From Lachnospiraceae bacterium (GTDB taxonomy: Bacteria; Bacillota; Clostridia; Lachnospirales; Lachnospiraceae), in NCBI GenBank assembly GCA_902363445.1, contig CABJAB010000003.1, positions 62,001-126,000 on the forward strand: a DNA stretch of 64,000 bases. Reading direction: 5' to 3'. A program made the position numbers and the translations under genes. Within the stretch, counting starts at the first letter, position 1. Each line of letters starts with the position of its first letter. Below are positions 16,016 through 24,209 of the stretch, piece after piece. The notes beneath the pieces are model-generated. The model saw only the letters and a program-made list of their open reading frames with translations, was not told the DNA's origin and did no database searches.

Positions 16016-17218
16016 ATGAGTAAAATAAAAGAAGCCCTGGAAAAGGGGCACGGCGTATTGCAGCTGATGCCAACCTGGGTGCCCCGCCCTTTTAACGAAC
16101 CGGGCAGGCGCTTAAAGCTGCATCCCGACGATTATTTCGCGCTGGGAATGGACCGGGGCGGTATCTGTGAGCGCTGGATAGGCTCTGTCGCCCACGCGGA
16201 CAACGGCCCCCTCACCAAACCGGACGAGGGCATGAGTTATGTGGTCCTGGATAAGTCGACCGGTGAAAAGGCGCTCTTAAAAGAGGTCATCGAAGAACTG
16301 GGCGCAGAGATCATTGGTCAGGAATTATACGGAAAATACGGAACCTGGCCCTCCTATTCCAAATTCTTTGATTACGACAAGCCTCTGTTCCATCATCTCC
16401 ATCTGATGGACAAGGATGCCAGCCTCATTGGGACCAACGGAAAGCCGGAAGCCTATTATTTCCCGCCTCAGTATAACTGCAGCCAGCTCGGCCGCCGTCC
16501 TTCCACCTATTTCGGTTTTGACCCTTCTACCACCAAAGAACAGGTAAGACAGTGCCTGGCCGATTACAGTGTCCGGGACACTCATATTCTGGAGCTTTCC
16601 AGAGGCTATCAGATACAGCTCGGCACGGGATGGTATACTCCGGCCGGCGTCATCCACGCCCCGGCTTCCGTAGTCACTTATGAACCCCAGTGGAACGCGG
16701 ACTGCAATGTCATCATGGAAAATGTCACCATGGGGGAAGTGAACTCCTATGACCTCCTGACCGGATGCCAGCCGGAAGAGAAAAAAGGGGACCTGGACGC
16801 CCTCATGGACTGCCTGGATTGGGAAGAGTGTATACGGCCCGACTATAAAGAGACTTATTTCCGCGCTCCCAAGGAAAAGGAAAGCCGCCAGACCGGACTT
16901 TCGGAAAAATGGATCACTTACGCCAATGACTGGGTGGCCGCCAAGGAAGTCACGATCGCGCCTCAGTCTTCCGTGATCGTAAAAGACGCCGCCTGCTATG
17001 ACGCTATATTCGTACAGGGACACGGAAAGTTCGGAGTCTACAACTGTGAGGCTCCCGGTCTTCTCCGGTACGGCCAGGTCTCCGGCGATGAGTATTTTGT
17101 CAGCGAGTCCGCGGCAAAGAAAGGAATTGTCGTGACAAATGAGAGTGAATATGAGCCCCTCGTATTCCTCCAGCACTTCTCCAATAACAACCCGGAAGTT
17201 CCAAACACTGTAAAATAG
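16016..17218 (+). CDS. Cupin-like protein, distant mannose-6-phosphate isomerase type (paralogue B)
   Basis: A 400-residue paralogue of the protein at 7351-8565. Shared blocks are LKLHPDDY, NGPL..PDEGMSYV, YGTWPSYSKFFD, FHHLHL, GTGWYTPAGVIHAPAS, YEPQWN and FVQGHGKFG. The conserved His and aromatic residues sit in the same places, so both are probably active metal-dependent enzymes. It is the last gene of the plus-strand unit, with AGGAGG before the ATG. Two divergent copies on opposite strands of one island suggest related but distinct substrates, or a heteromeric enzyme. Confidence 0.75.
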   Translation: MSKIKEALEKGHGVLQLMPTWVPRPFNEPGRRLKLHPDDYFALGMDRGGICERWIGSVAHADNGPLTKPDEGMSYVVLDKSTGEKALLKEVIEELGAEIIGQELYGKYGTWPSYSKFFDYDKPLFHHLHLMDKDASLIGTNGKPEAYYFPPQYNCSQLGRRPSTYFGFDPSTTKEQVRQCLADYSVRDTHILELSRGYQIQLGTGWYTPAGVIHAPASVVTYEPQWNADCNVIMENVTMGEVNSYDLLTGCQPEEKKGDLDALMDCLDWEECIRPDYKETYFRAPKEKESRQTGLSEKWITYANDWVAAKEVTIAPQSSVIVKDAACYDAIFVQGHGKFGVYNCEAPGLLRYGQVSGDEYFVSESAAKKGIVVTNESEYEPLVFLQHFSNNNPEVPNTVK

Positions 17219-17242
17219 ATATCAATATCATCATAAATATTT

Positions 17243-17290
17243 AAAATGACTCCATAGATAGATACCAATATCCATGGAGCCATTTTTTTG
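17243..17290 (+). terminator. Rho-independent terminator
   Basis: Imperfect stem AAATGaCTCCAT/ATGGAGcCATTT followed by a T run. It ends the plus-strand unit 25 nt after the cupin stop. Confidence 0.82.
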
Positions 17291-17319
17291 TAATAACTAA
17301 CCAATGAAAGACTTATTAC

Positions 17320-17967
17320 TTACTCCAGCAGCATTAGTTCCCCCTGATCCAATCGTACAATTTCATCACATAAAATCTGAATATCTTCCTTTGAATGACT
17401 ACTAAGTATGACTAGCTTTCCCTCTGCTTTGAAATCCAGCAAAAGTTTTCGAAATTCCTCCACTCCCCTTTCATCCAGGCCGTTAAAAGGTTCATCCAAA
17501 ATAATAATGTCAGGCTCCTCCATTAAAACTTGTGCCCAGCCCAACCGCTGCTTCATCCCCATGGAATATTTCCCCACCGGCTTGCGGCTATCCGGGTTCA
17601 GGCCAACCTTCTTCATCCACATTTTCAATACTTCTTTATCTGCTTTTATTCTCAGACCAGAAAGTAATTTAAGATTTTTAAGACCTGAATATTGGTGCAG
17701 AAAACCCGGCTGTTCAATAATAAAGCCTATGTTTTCACTAAAATCAATCTCTTTTCCAATGACTTTTCCATTTACCGAAACATACCCTTCCGAGGGATAG
17801 AGCAAACCACATATACACTTTAGTAATACTGTCTTTCCAGATCCGTTTCGGCCTACAAGGCCATAAATCCTGCCGCCTTCGAACCTCAAATTAATATGCT
17901 TTAACGCCTGGGTCTCGCGAAAATGCTTTGACAAATCCGTTACAACAATTTCAAATTTCTTTTCCAT
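17320..17967 (-). CDS. ABC transporter ATP-binding protein (BcrA/lantibiotic-immunity type)
   Basis: ATPase of 215 residues. It has Walker A (GRNGSGKTVL), the Q-loop FIIEQPGFL, the signature YSMGMKQRL, Walker B (IIILDEPFNGLD) and the switch His in LSSHS. The start at 17967 is set by GGAGGGGG 9 nt upstream; an in-frame ATG at 17988 lacks a site. It overlaps the upstream membrane gene by 28 nt. It is last in an AT-rich four-gene cassette (lipoprotein, two membrane proteins, ATPase). The type resembles exporters of bacitracin or lantibiotic immunity; the substrate is not known. Confidence 0.9.
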   Translation of the reverse strand: MEKKFEIVVTDLSKHFRETQALKHINLRFEGGRIYGLVGRNGSGKTVLLKCICGLLYPSEGYVSVNGKVIGKEIDFSENIGFIIEQPGFLHQYSGLKNLKLLSGLRIKADKEVLKMWMKKVGLNPDSRKPVGKYSMGMKQRLGWAQVLMEEPDIIILDEPFNGLDERGVEEFRKLLLDFKAEGKLVILSSHSKEDIQILCDEIVRLDQGELMLLE

Positions 17968-18797
17968 AGATACCGTCCCCCCTCCCATTTAGCATGAACA
18001 ACCCCGATTACAACGCAAGCCATACAAGAAAACAGATAAAAAAGCAGCGCATACGTCAAAGTAGGATTTTTTCCTGCACGCTTCCCCAAAGCAGATAACC
18101 GCGCTAAGGAAACAGGTGAAAAAAAATAAAATTTATAATTCAACAAATTTGCCGTCAAAAAATCCAAAAGGCTGATAACAAGCATACATACGATTCCCAG
18201 CGGATATTTTTGGCTAAAGCTGTTCAAAGTACGTATTAGCATCCCAGCCAGGCTGATACATCCCCACTGTAAAACCATTGCTTTTAATGTGGTGAAAACA
18301 GCTTCCGTTCCAACAACCATTGACTGTGTCATTTCAAGCGACAGCCCGGTCTGTCTTCCAAAATCAGTGGCACACAAGGTTCGGATCACGGTTCCCCAGC
18401 CGGATGACCACCCTATATGAGGAAGTACACTGATAATACTGAAAATATAAATAGCAATTGTAAATATAAACGCTGAAAAAATAATATAAAAATACTGTCC
18501 CACCGTATAGGAAATACGGCCGGCTCTCGAGATTACATATTCTGCATTTCTGTTCCGATATGGAGCTTCTGAAAACAAAAACATAGCCAAAATCACAAAT
18601 ATCAGCTGATGATTCCACCGATTATTCAAAAACGGAAACAGCCAGGGGGCCGCCGGCACCCCCAGGAGAACTGACGTCGCTTTTATTGGTCCAGTCAATA
18701 TTCTGACATATAAAAATAATAACAAGAAAACAAGAAAGGTTTTGCCAGAAATAAAATTGCTATGGATATGATATGACATACTCCTGCATACCTTCAT
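17940..18797 (-). CDS. Membrane protein, probable ABC permease subunit 2
   Basis: A 285-residue protein with about six hydrophobic helices (near residues 15-35, 55-75, 105-130, 160-185, 200-225 and 250-275). No conserved family motif is recognised. The ATG at 18797 overlaps the upstream stop as ATGA and has AGAAGG nearby. The position between a sister membrane gene and an ATPase gene marks it as a permease of the ABC-2 type. Confidence 0.78.
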   Translation of the reverse strand: MKVCRSMSYHIHSNFISGKTFLVFLLLFLYVRILTGPIKATSVLLGVPAAPWLFPFLNNRWNHQLIFVILAMFLFSEAPYRNRNAEYVISRAGRISYTVGQYFYIIFSAFIFTIAIYIFSIISVLPHIGWSSGWGTVIRTLCATDFGRQTGLSLEMTQSMVVGTEAVFTTLKAMVLQWGCISLAGMLIRTLNSFSQKYPLGIVCMLVISLLDFLTANLLNYKFYFFSPVSLARLSALGKRAGKNPTLTYALLFYLFSCMACVVIGVVHAKWEGGRYLWKRNLKLL

Positions 18798-19582
18798 AGA
18801 TGCACCTTCTTCCCGCATTCTTTCTTTATTCGATAGAAAAACAAAACACCAAAACAAATAAGCCCTAAAAACATAACTGCCAAAGGAACCAGCAGACTCA
18901 TCAAAGGACCGCCAAACTTACTCTGTGCATGAAATAGATTATCCAAACGAAATCGTACCGGAATATTCAAGATTTCACCCACACTATTTACCACATATGA
19001 CAAAACCAGTCCAGATACCATGATAACCTGCACATTAGCAGTAATTGTGGAAAAGCAGAGAACCGCGCCAGCCCAAAAAGCATGTCCAGCTATCATACAG
19101 ATCATAATTGAAATCAGATACGCTCCAAACTGCTTTCTTGCCAATAATTCACCAAAAGCACCTTGTATCCAGCTGCCGGCATTTACTGCATTAACATTGA
19201 AAAATGGTATTTTTAAAAAGGAAAGACAAATCGTAAATAAAAGAAATCCTAAACCGGCAGCTAATCCCGCACCTATTGTTCCTCGAAAAAAAGTGACTGC
19301 CGTGTATTTACCATATCCAATTCTTGAAACAGCATATGGATATACTCCATCATTTTTTTCTTCACAATAACCAATCGTAAACGGAACTAAGCTAAGAATC
19401 AGATAAACATTTATATAAAGTCCATACCTTAAAATCAGCTGAAAAAAATACACCATATCTATTTGCGCTTCTTGAATCGATGAATTAGAAAAAAGAGAGA
19501 GATCTAATCCACAATCTGCAAACAAACAAAAAGCCATCGCGGCCACGCATAAAATAAATCGTTTTATCCAGGGCTTTCTCAT
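18794..19582 (-). CDS. Membrane protein, probable ABC permease subunit 1
   Basis: A 262-residue polytopic membrane protein with about six helices, starting with a signal-anchor-like FILCVAAMAFCLFADCG. A cytoplasmic loop VSRIGYGKYTAV parallels VISRAGRISYTVG in the next protein, so the two permeases are related. It is coupled to that gene by the ATGA overlap and lies 15 nt after the lipoprotein gene. Base composition is notably AT-rich against neighbours. Confidence 0.78.
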   Translation of the reverse strand: MRKPWIKRFILCVAAMAFCLFADCGLDLSLFSNSSIQEAQIDMVYFFQLILRYGLYINVYLILSLVPFTIGYCEEKNDGVYPYAVSRIGYGKYTAVTFFRGTIGAGLAAGLGFLLFTICLSFLKIPFFNVNAVNAGSWIQGAFGELLARKQFGAYLISIMICMIAGHAFWAGAVLCFSTITANVQVIMVSGLVLSYVVNSVGEILNIPVRFRLDNLFHAQSKFGGPLMSLLVPLAVMFLGLICFGVLFFYRIKKECGKKVHL

Positions 19583-19597
19583 ACAATATCCCTTTCC

Positions 19598-20761
19598 TTA
19601 TAGCAAAATATCTCCATTTTTTATCTGAATAATAGTTTCTTCTTTTATCTTTCTATGAATGCCTTCCCGCTCCTGCTCCATAACAAAAATCCAAACAGGC
19701 TCTAGCTTCAAAGTATTACTGGAATCATCCGCCAGCATAATCCAGGAGCATTCAGCCTTTATAATTGATGCTTTTCCCATCAAATAAACGAATTCATATT
19801 TATCTTTTAATTCCTGATACGCCTCCTCAAAAGTCAATGGTTTTTTTATCGGCTCCTTTGACAAATTTTCAAATGCTCCGTTTAAATAAAAAGATTCCAG
19901 CCCATGTTTATCAATCATTCCGGTAATGCTTGCCCCAACATTATTGGTGTCGTCTAAAAATACAAAATTATCCGAACAAACCGCTATCTCCTCTAGAGAA
20001 AAAAACACTTCAAAATAATAATATTCATCTTCTTCCGAATAGGTTTCCTTAAATGAAGATTTTGAATCTCCAGTCCCCTCTTCCCCAAAAAGCCTAACCA
20101 TTTCCTCTTTAGCAGCTTCCATGACATCTACCGTATAGGCCTCTATCGATATCTGTTCAACTGATAAATCGGGAAAAAATCCCATGGCAATATCACTGAC
20201 CTGCTCTTTTAGCTTTTCTCGACTTAAAAAAGGAAGTTCATTATTTTTCTGCTGTTCAAACACATCCGTTTTAATCCCATAAGCAGCCCCTAGTTCATTT
20301 GATCTATTTGTATTAAAACCAAACGAATTCTCATTTATTGTAATTTGATCTCCGTTCTCATTTTCTGCACGTACAATTAAATCTCCTTCTGCCGATTCTG
20401 TATTTTGACTCCACTCCATAGATTTGCCCAATGACAAACCCCTTAATATCTCTTCTAAAGAAAATTCCTTAAAATCCGCTTTAACTGATGAGAGTGAAAA
20501 CAAATCGACCTTAGGCAACTCTATTTCTACTTCAATACCATTTCCAATTATATCCTGCAGTTTACCGCCATCTTTTACTATCTCCCCTGTATCAGAGGAC
20601 GAAGCCTCTTTATCTTGTATTGATTCGTCCGCGGACACTGTATTATCTAACTCATTCTCAGACATTTTTACCGGGGCATCTGCATCTGCACAGCTTGATA
20701 AAACACATATAATGTTTATAAATAAAATTACTACTATCATTTTACTCAAGAATATTTTCAA
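19598..20761 (-). CDS. Lipoprotein of the AT-rich ABC cassette
   Basis: A 387-residue exported lipoprotein with basic N-terminus MKIFLSK, a hydrophobic core and lipobox LSSC (Cys near residue 24), then an acidic stretch. No enzymatic motif is recognised. I chose the TTG start at 20761 because GGGGAGGGG lies 7 nt upstream and it gives a charged signal-peptide head; the first ATG (20740) would remove it. It heads the cassette and may act as an extracytoplasmic accessory or sensor protein for the ABC transporter. Confidence 0.75.
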   Translation of the reverse strand: MKIFLSKMIVVILFINIICVLSSCADADAPVKMSENELDNTVSADESIQDKEASSSDTGEIVKDGGKLQDIIGNGIEVEIELPKVDLFSLSSVKADFKEFSLEEILRGLSLGKSMEWSQNTESAEGDLIVRAENENGDQITINENSFGFNTNRSNELGAAYGIKTDVFEQQKNNELPFLSREKLKEQVSDIAMGFFPDLSVEQISIEAYTVDVMEAAKEEMVRLFGEEGTGDSKSSFKETYSEEDEYYYFEVFFSLEEIAVCSDNFVFLDDTNNVGASITGMIDKHGLESFYLNGAFENLSKEPIKKPLTFEEAYQELKDKYEFVYLMGKASIIKAECSWIMLADDSSNTLKLEPVWIFVMEQEREGIHRKIKEETIIQIKNGDILL

Positions 20762-21134
20762 TTTTACCCCTCCCCTCTATTTTTTCATTATTCATTCTCT
20801 TATTAAATCAAGGATACAATATTCTGTCAACTTATTCAATAGATATCATAGTCAATATTCTTCAATTCATTTTTTATAATACAACATCAATCCCCCGATC
20901 ACAGCCATAAAATCCAGATGATAATTATTTTATCAGCTTATACTCAATCATTTTTACATTCTATCAGCTCATAATTGTATATTAAAAAGCCTTGATATAT
21001 CAAGGCTTTTTAATATACAACTATAGACAATTTATAGTGTTTAGATAAGTGTCGAAGCTTCTTTAAGCCGCTGTTATTTTATAATTATTTATTCCACTTT
21101 ATAGATTCCATCTATCTATACTTGATTTTATCCG
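20762..21134. other. Intergenic, 373 bp: cassette promoter region and 46-bp palindrome
   Basis: Very AT-rich. No coding sequence seen. It contains the perfect palindrome at 20975-21020 and presumably the promoter of the lipoprotein operon. I could not choose a unique -35/-10 pair because many AT-rich hexamers fit. Confidence 0.6.
20975..21020. terminator. Perfect 46-bp palindrome, bidirectional terminator-like
   Basis: Each 23-nt arm runs through GTATATTAAAAAGCCTTGA and its exact complement; the centre is GATATATC. On either strand the stem includes AAGCCTTG/CAAGGCTT followed by TTTTTAATATAC. It lies about 115 nt after the stop of the CdaR-type gene and may insulate it from the AT-rich cassette. 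Confidence 0.8.
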
Positions 21135-22262
21135 TCAGGACAGCTGCCTCAGATAATAGTAAAAATAATTGACCAGCTCCCTGTCCCGTGCATTCTGCAT
21201 GGGGTTCAGGCCCAGCTGGTTTTTTATCTTGTCCAGCCGGAACGCCAGGGTGTTCTTATGGATATACAAACGCTTGCTGCTCTCCTGCATGCTGTAGTTG
21301 TTCTCGTACAACGCGCCGATATGCTCCGTGTACATCTTTTTGAATTCATCGGTATAGCGTTCCGCGAACACATCAAACACCTTGTGCAGCTCCATGAACG
21401 GCAGCTGGTGCTTTAAATACTCGTCCAAATAGTCATAGAAGAAGATGCTCCTCTTAGGCACGGAAACCGACTTTTCCAGCCACAGGCAATGCTGATAGCC
21501 GTATTTATAATGTGCCATACTGGCCTGCAGGGAACCGACACAGATCTTGCATTCTATCTCATTTTCCGCCACATGGCGGAGAAACCGTCCCAGGTATTCC
21601 CCAATTACATATTTGTAATTCTCAAAAAACCCTTCGACGGGCTCCGTATAGCTTTTGAATATGAGAATCTTCCCATCCCTGCTGGTAACAAAGATATCCT
21701 CCCTGCCGCTTCTCCCGACCCCGCCTTTGATCTTCTCAGACATCTCTTTCAGATTCACACTGTCGCTGAAGGATATCAGGATGGGAACTCTAGTCACATC
21801 GGAATATCCCAGGGCCTGGGCCATATTATGGAGCTCCCGTTTATTGATGTCTTCGTAAAGCAGGCAGTTGATAAAATGCTCTTTATCCGTCCTTCTTTTC
21901 AGCGCATCTTCCTTCTGAGTCTCATATTCCAGCATGGTCTCCACCATCTTCTTTATGACGATCACCACAGGACGTATCTTTTCAATCTCTCCAGTCAGCC
22001 CCAGAACGCCGATGACATTTCGTTTATACTCCAAGGCCATGTTGATCCCGGCCTTTGTCCCGAGGAAAGTATCCTCTGCCTCCACTTCCTTAAAATCCAG
22101 CTTTTTATTGATGATCTCAAACGCAACCTCGTGAAACGTCCCCACCCGGCTCTTATCCGTGCTGGCGACAATAATCCCTCTTTCATTCATAATGTTAATG
22201 TTATAATCGGTGCACTCTGTCAGCTTTTCTATGATCTTCTCAGCCAATTCCACATCCAGCAT
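21135..22262 (-). CDS. CdaR-family sugar-diacid-type transcriptional regulator
   Basis: A 375-residue regulator. The N-terminal diacid-recognition domain (residues about 2-135) has the hallmark YNINIMNERGIIVASTD and RVGTFHEVAFE. The C-terminal PucR/CdaR helix-turn-helix is near residues 320-370 (NNYSMQESSKRLYIHKNTLAFRLDKI). E. coli CdaR, the family model, activates glucarate/galactarate genes. The ATG at 22262 fits GGGAGG better than the one at 22268. It is downstream of an AEC permease in the same direction. It is a candidate regulator of that permease, of the sugar-acid island at 1-17 kb, or of both. Confidence 0.9.
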   Translation of the reverse strand: MLDVELAEKIIEKLTECTDYNINIMNERGIIVASTDKSRVGTFHEVAFEIINKKLDFKEVEAEDTFLGTKAGINMALEYKRNVIGVLGLTGEIEKIRPVVIVIKKMVETMLEYETQKEDALKRRTDKEHFINCLLYEDINKRELHNMAQALGYSDVTRVPILISFSDSVNLKEMSEKIKGGVGRSGREDIFVTSRDGKILIFKSYTEPVEGFFENYKYVIGEYLGRFLRHVAENEIECKICVGSLQASMAHYKYGYQHCLWLEKSVSVPKRSIFFYDYLDEYLKHQLPFMELHKVFDVFAERYTDEFKKMYTEHIGALYENNYSMQESSKRLYIHKNTLAFRLDKIKNQLGLNPMQNARDRELVNYFYYYLRQLS

Positions 22263-22348
22263 CCGCATTAACCTCCCATCTCGTACCCTACGCCGTCAAA
22301 AAGCGGCGCCCTCATCCTACGATATTGAACCTCTCCTATTTCCCTCTC

Positions 22349-23287
22349 TTATACTGCAAATACCATGACTAACGCCGTCATCACCACCAGGCTGATGACA
22401 ATCGTACACGAATTGCACGCGCTCGCCAATTCCGTATCGCATCCCAGCCTGTCCGTATAGACAAGCGCCAGGGCCGACAGCGGAGAAAAGACGATCAGCA
22501 CCAGCGTGCGCCTGATCTCCAGAGGCAGCGGCAGAAGAAAATAGATGCATGCCGCCACCAGAATGCTGATCCCGTACCGAAAGATCAGGAGCCTCGCCAT
22601 CTCCCGAAGCTTGTCCGGCACCAGCCGTATTTCAAACATCATGCCGATCATGAACATGGCTAAAAAAGAATTGGCGCTGCCTATGATCCCCGCCAGAGTG
22701 ATGGCCGGCGACGGCAGCGACAAATGGAGCAGGGACAGTATCAGCATGACCACATACGTCATCAGCGGCACAGACCGGACCACTTTCATCCCAATATCCT
22801 TAAGCTGTCTGCCTACACTGATCTTTATGCCGCCCTTCTGCCTTTTGCTGTCCATCTCAGACACGATGGCATATGTACTTCCGCTGCACATTACGGAATT
22901 TCCGGCGTCGAACAAGCATGTCGTCACCACACCTGTTGGCCCCAGAAAGCTCTGGATGAACGGAAGGGTAAAGCAGCCGATGCTGTATCCGGAATAATTT
23001 AACATCCGGAACATCTGAATCTTCCAGGACGCTCTTCCGCTGAATACCCTGGCCGCGCCCAGCATGATCAGATTTCCAAGGACTCCCAGAAGCACTGCTG
23101 ACAACAGATAAGGCGGCACGTCGGTCGACGTGAAATTTACGATAACTGCCGCCGGAAGCGTCACATTCAGAACGATCTTAGAGATCAGACGGTAATCTTC
23201 CTTCTTAAAAAAGCCGATCCTTTTCAGAAAATATCCCAATGCAATGATCAAGATAAACGATCCCGCCCGTATAAATATATCCGCCAT
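22349..23287 (-). CDS. AEC-family transporter (auxin efflux carrier/malate permease type)
   Basis: Secondary transporter, 312 residues, with about ten membrane helices in two halves (IALGYFLKRIGFF at the start; an AMFMIGMMFEIR-type segment in the middle). Members move organic acids such as malate or malonate. The ATG at 23287 has GGGAGG 8 nt upstream; an in-frame TTG at 23293 does not fit. The CdaR-type gene follows after 86 nt, which suggests a regulator-permease pair for a carboxylate. Confidence 0.88.
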   Translation of the reverse strand: MADIFIRAGSFILIIALGYFLKRIGFFKKEDYRLISKIVLNVTLPAAVIVNFTSTDVPPYLLSAVLLGVLGNLIMLGAARVFSGRASWKIQMFRMLNYSGYSIGCFTLPFIQSFLGPTGVVTTCLFDAGNSVMCSGSTYAIVSEMDSKRQKGGIKISVGRQLKDIGMKVVRSVPLMTYVVMLILSLLHLSLPSPAITLAGIIGSANSFLAMFMIGMMFEIRLVPDKLREMARLLIFRYGISILVAACIYFLLPLPLEIRRTLVLIVFSPLSALALVYTDRLGCDTELASACNSCTIVISLVVMTALVMVFAV

Positions 23288-23372
23288 CTCCAATTCCTCC
23301 CATTTTTTGCATACTCATTCATCATACCTCTATTGGGTAAAATTGAAAAGCACTTTTCATTGGTGAAAGGGA

Positions 23373-24104
23373 TTATTTTTTCCGAGCCGACACAATGAGC
23401 ATCATGGGGCGGCGCATTTCGTCCTTCATTCCTTCCATAGACATCATGCGGGCCGGCGGCTGAGGCTCCACCACATGCAGCAGCTCATATCCGCCCGTCA
23501 GCAGAGTTTCCAGATAAGTGGTCAGCGTCTTATGATATTTGGTAACTTCTTCACCGAGGAACCGGGCCTTTCTCTCTCCTTCATAAAAGTAGCGGTCCAC
23601 AGGAAAATGAAGGATCTCCCCCGCCGCTCCGTAATACCAGTCCTGGGGGCCCTGAGAGGTGAAGATTGGATGTTCCGCCGAAAAAATGAAATCACCGCCG
23701 CTCACGAGGCAGGAGCTCACCTTCTCCACGATTTCCGGAAAGGACTTAACATAATGGAATGCCAAAGAGCTCAGGACCACATCAAAGCTGTCCTTTTCAA
23801 AATCAATCTCTTCTATGGGCATCTGAATATACCGGACCTGGGAAGAAGCCGTCTTTTTCCTGGCCGCCTCCAGCATCTTTTCCGACAAGTCGATTCCGGT
23901 CACCGACGACGCTCCGTGTTCCATGGCATAGATGCAGTGCCATCCATAGCCGCAGCCCAGATCGAGCACGCGCCTGCCGCGGAAATCAGGCAGGAGCGGT
24001 TCCAGTGTCTCCCATTCTCCCGCGCCGGCAAGCCCCTGTTTGGAGCGTTCCATTTCACTATATTTTTCAAAAAAAATTTCATTATCATATTTGTTTTCTT
24101 TCAC
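23373..24104 (-). CDS. Class I SAM-dependent methyltransferase
   Basis: A 243-residue cytosolic protein with motif I VLDLGCGYGWHC (near residue 44), motif II acidic residue in VTGIDLSE, DVVLSSLAFHY and a later LVSGGDFIFS strand. The type is UbiE/Methyltransf_11. The substrate cannot be told. It is transcribed alone, between the AEC and phospholipase D genes. No regulatory element is clear. Confidence 0.88.
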   Translation of the reverse strand: MKENKYDNEIFFEKYSEMERSKQGLAGAGEWETLEPLLPDFRGRRVLDLGCGYGWHCIYAMEHGASSVTGIDLSEKMLEAARKKTASSQVRYIQMPIEEIDFEKDSFDVVLSSLAFHYVKSFPEIVEKVSSCLVSGGDFIFSAEHPIFTSQGPQDWYYGAAGEILHFPVDRYFYEGERKARFLGEEVTKYHKTLTTYLETLLTGGYELLHVVEPQPPARMMSMEGMKDEMRRPMMLIVSARKK

Positions 24105-24209
24105 GTCCTCTTACTCCTTTTTCATGCGCTTTCAAAGCAGGGAACACTGTCTATAGTCTAATCCCAACCGCCCGAACTGTCAAATCCCTTCTTTTTCCAA
24201 TAACTCTTT

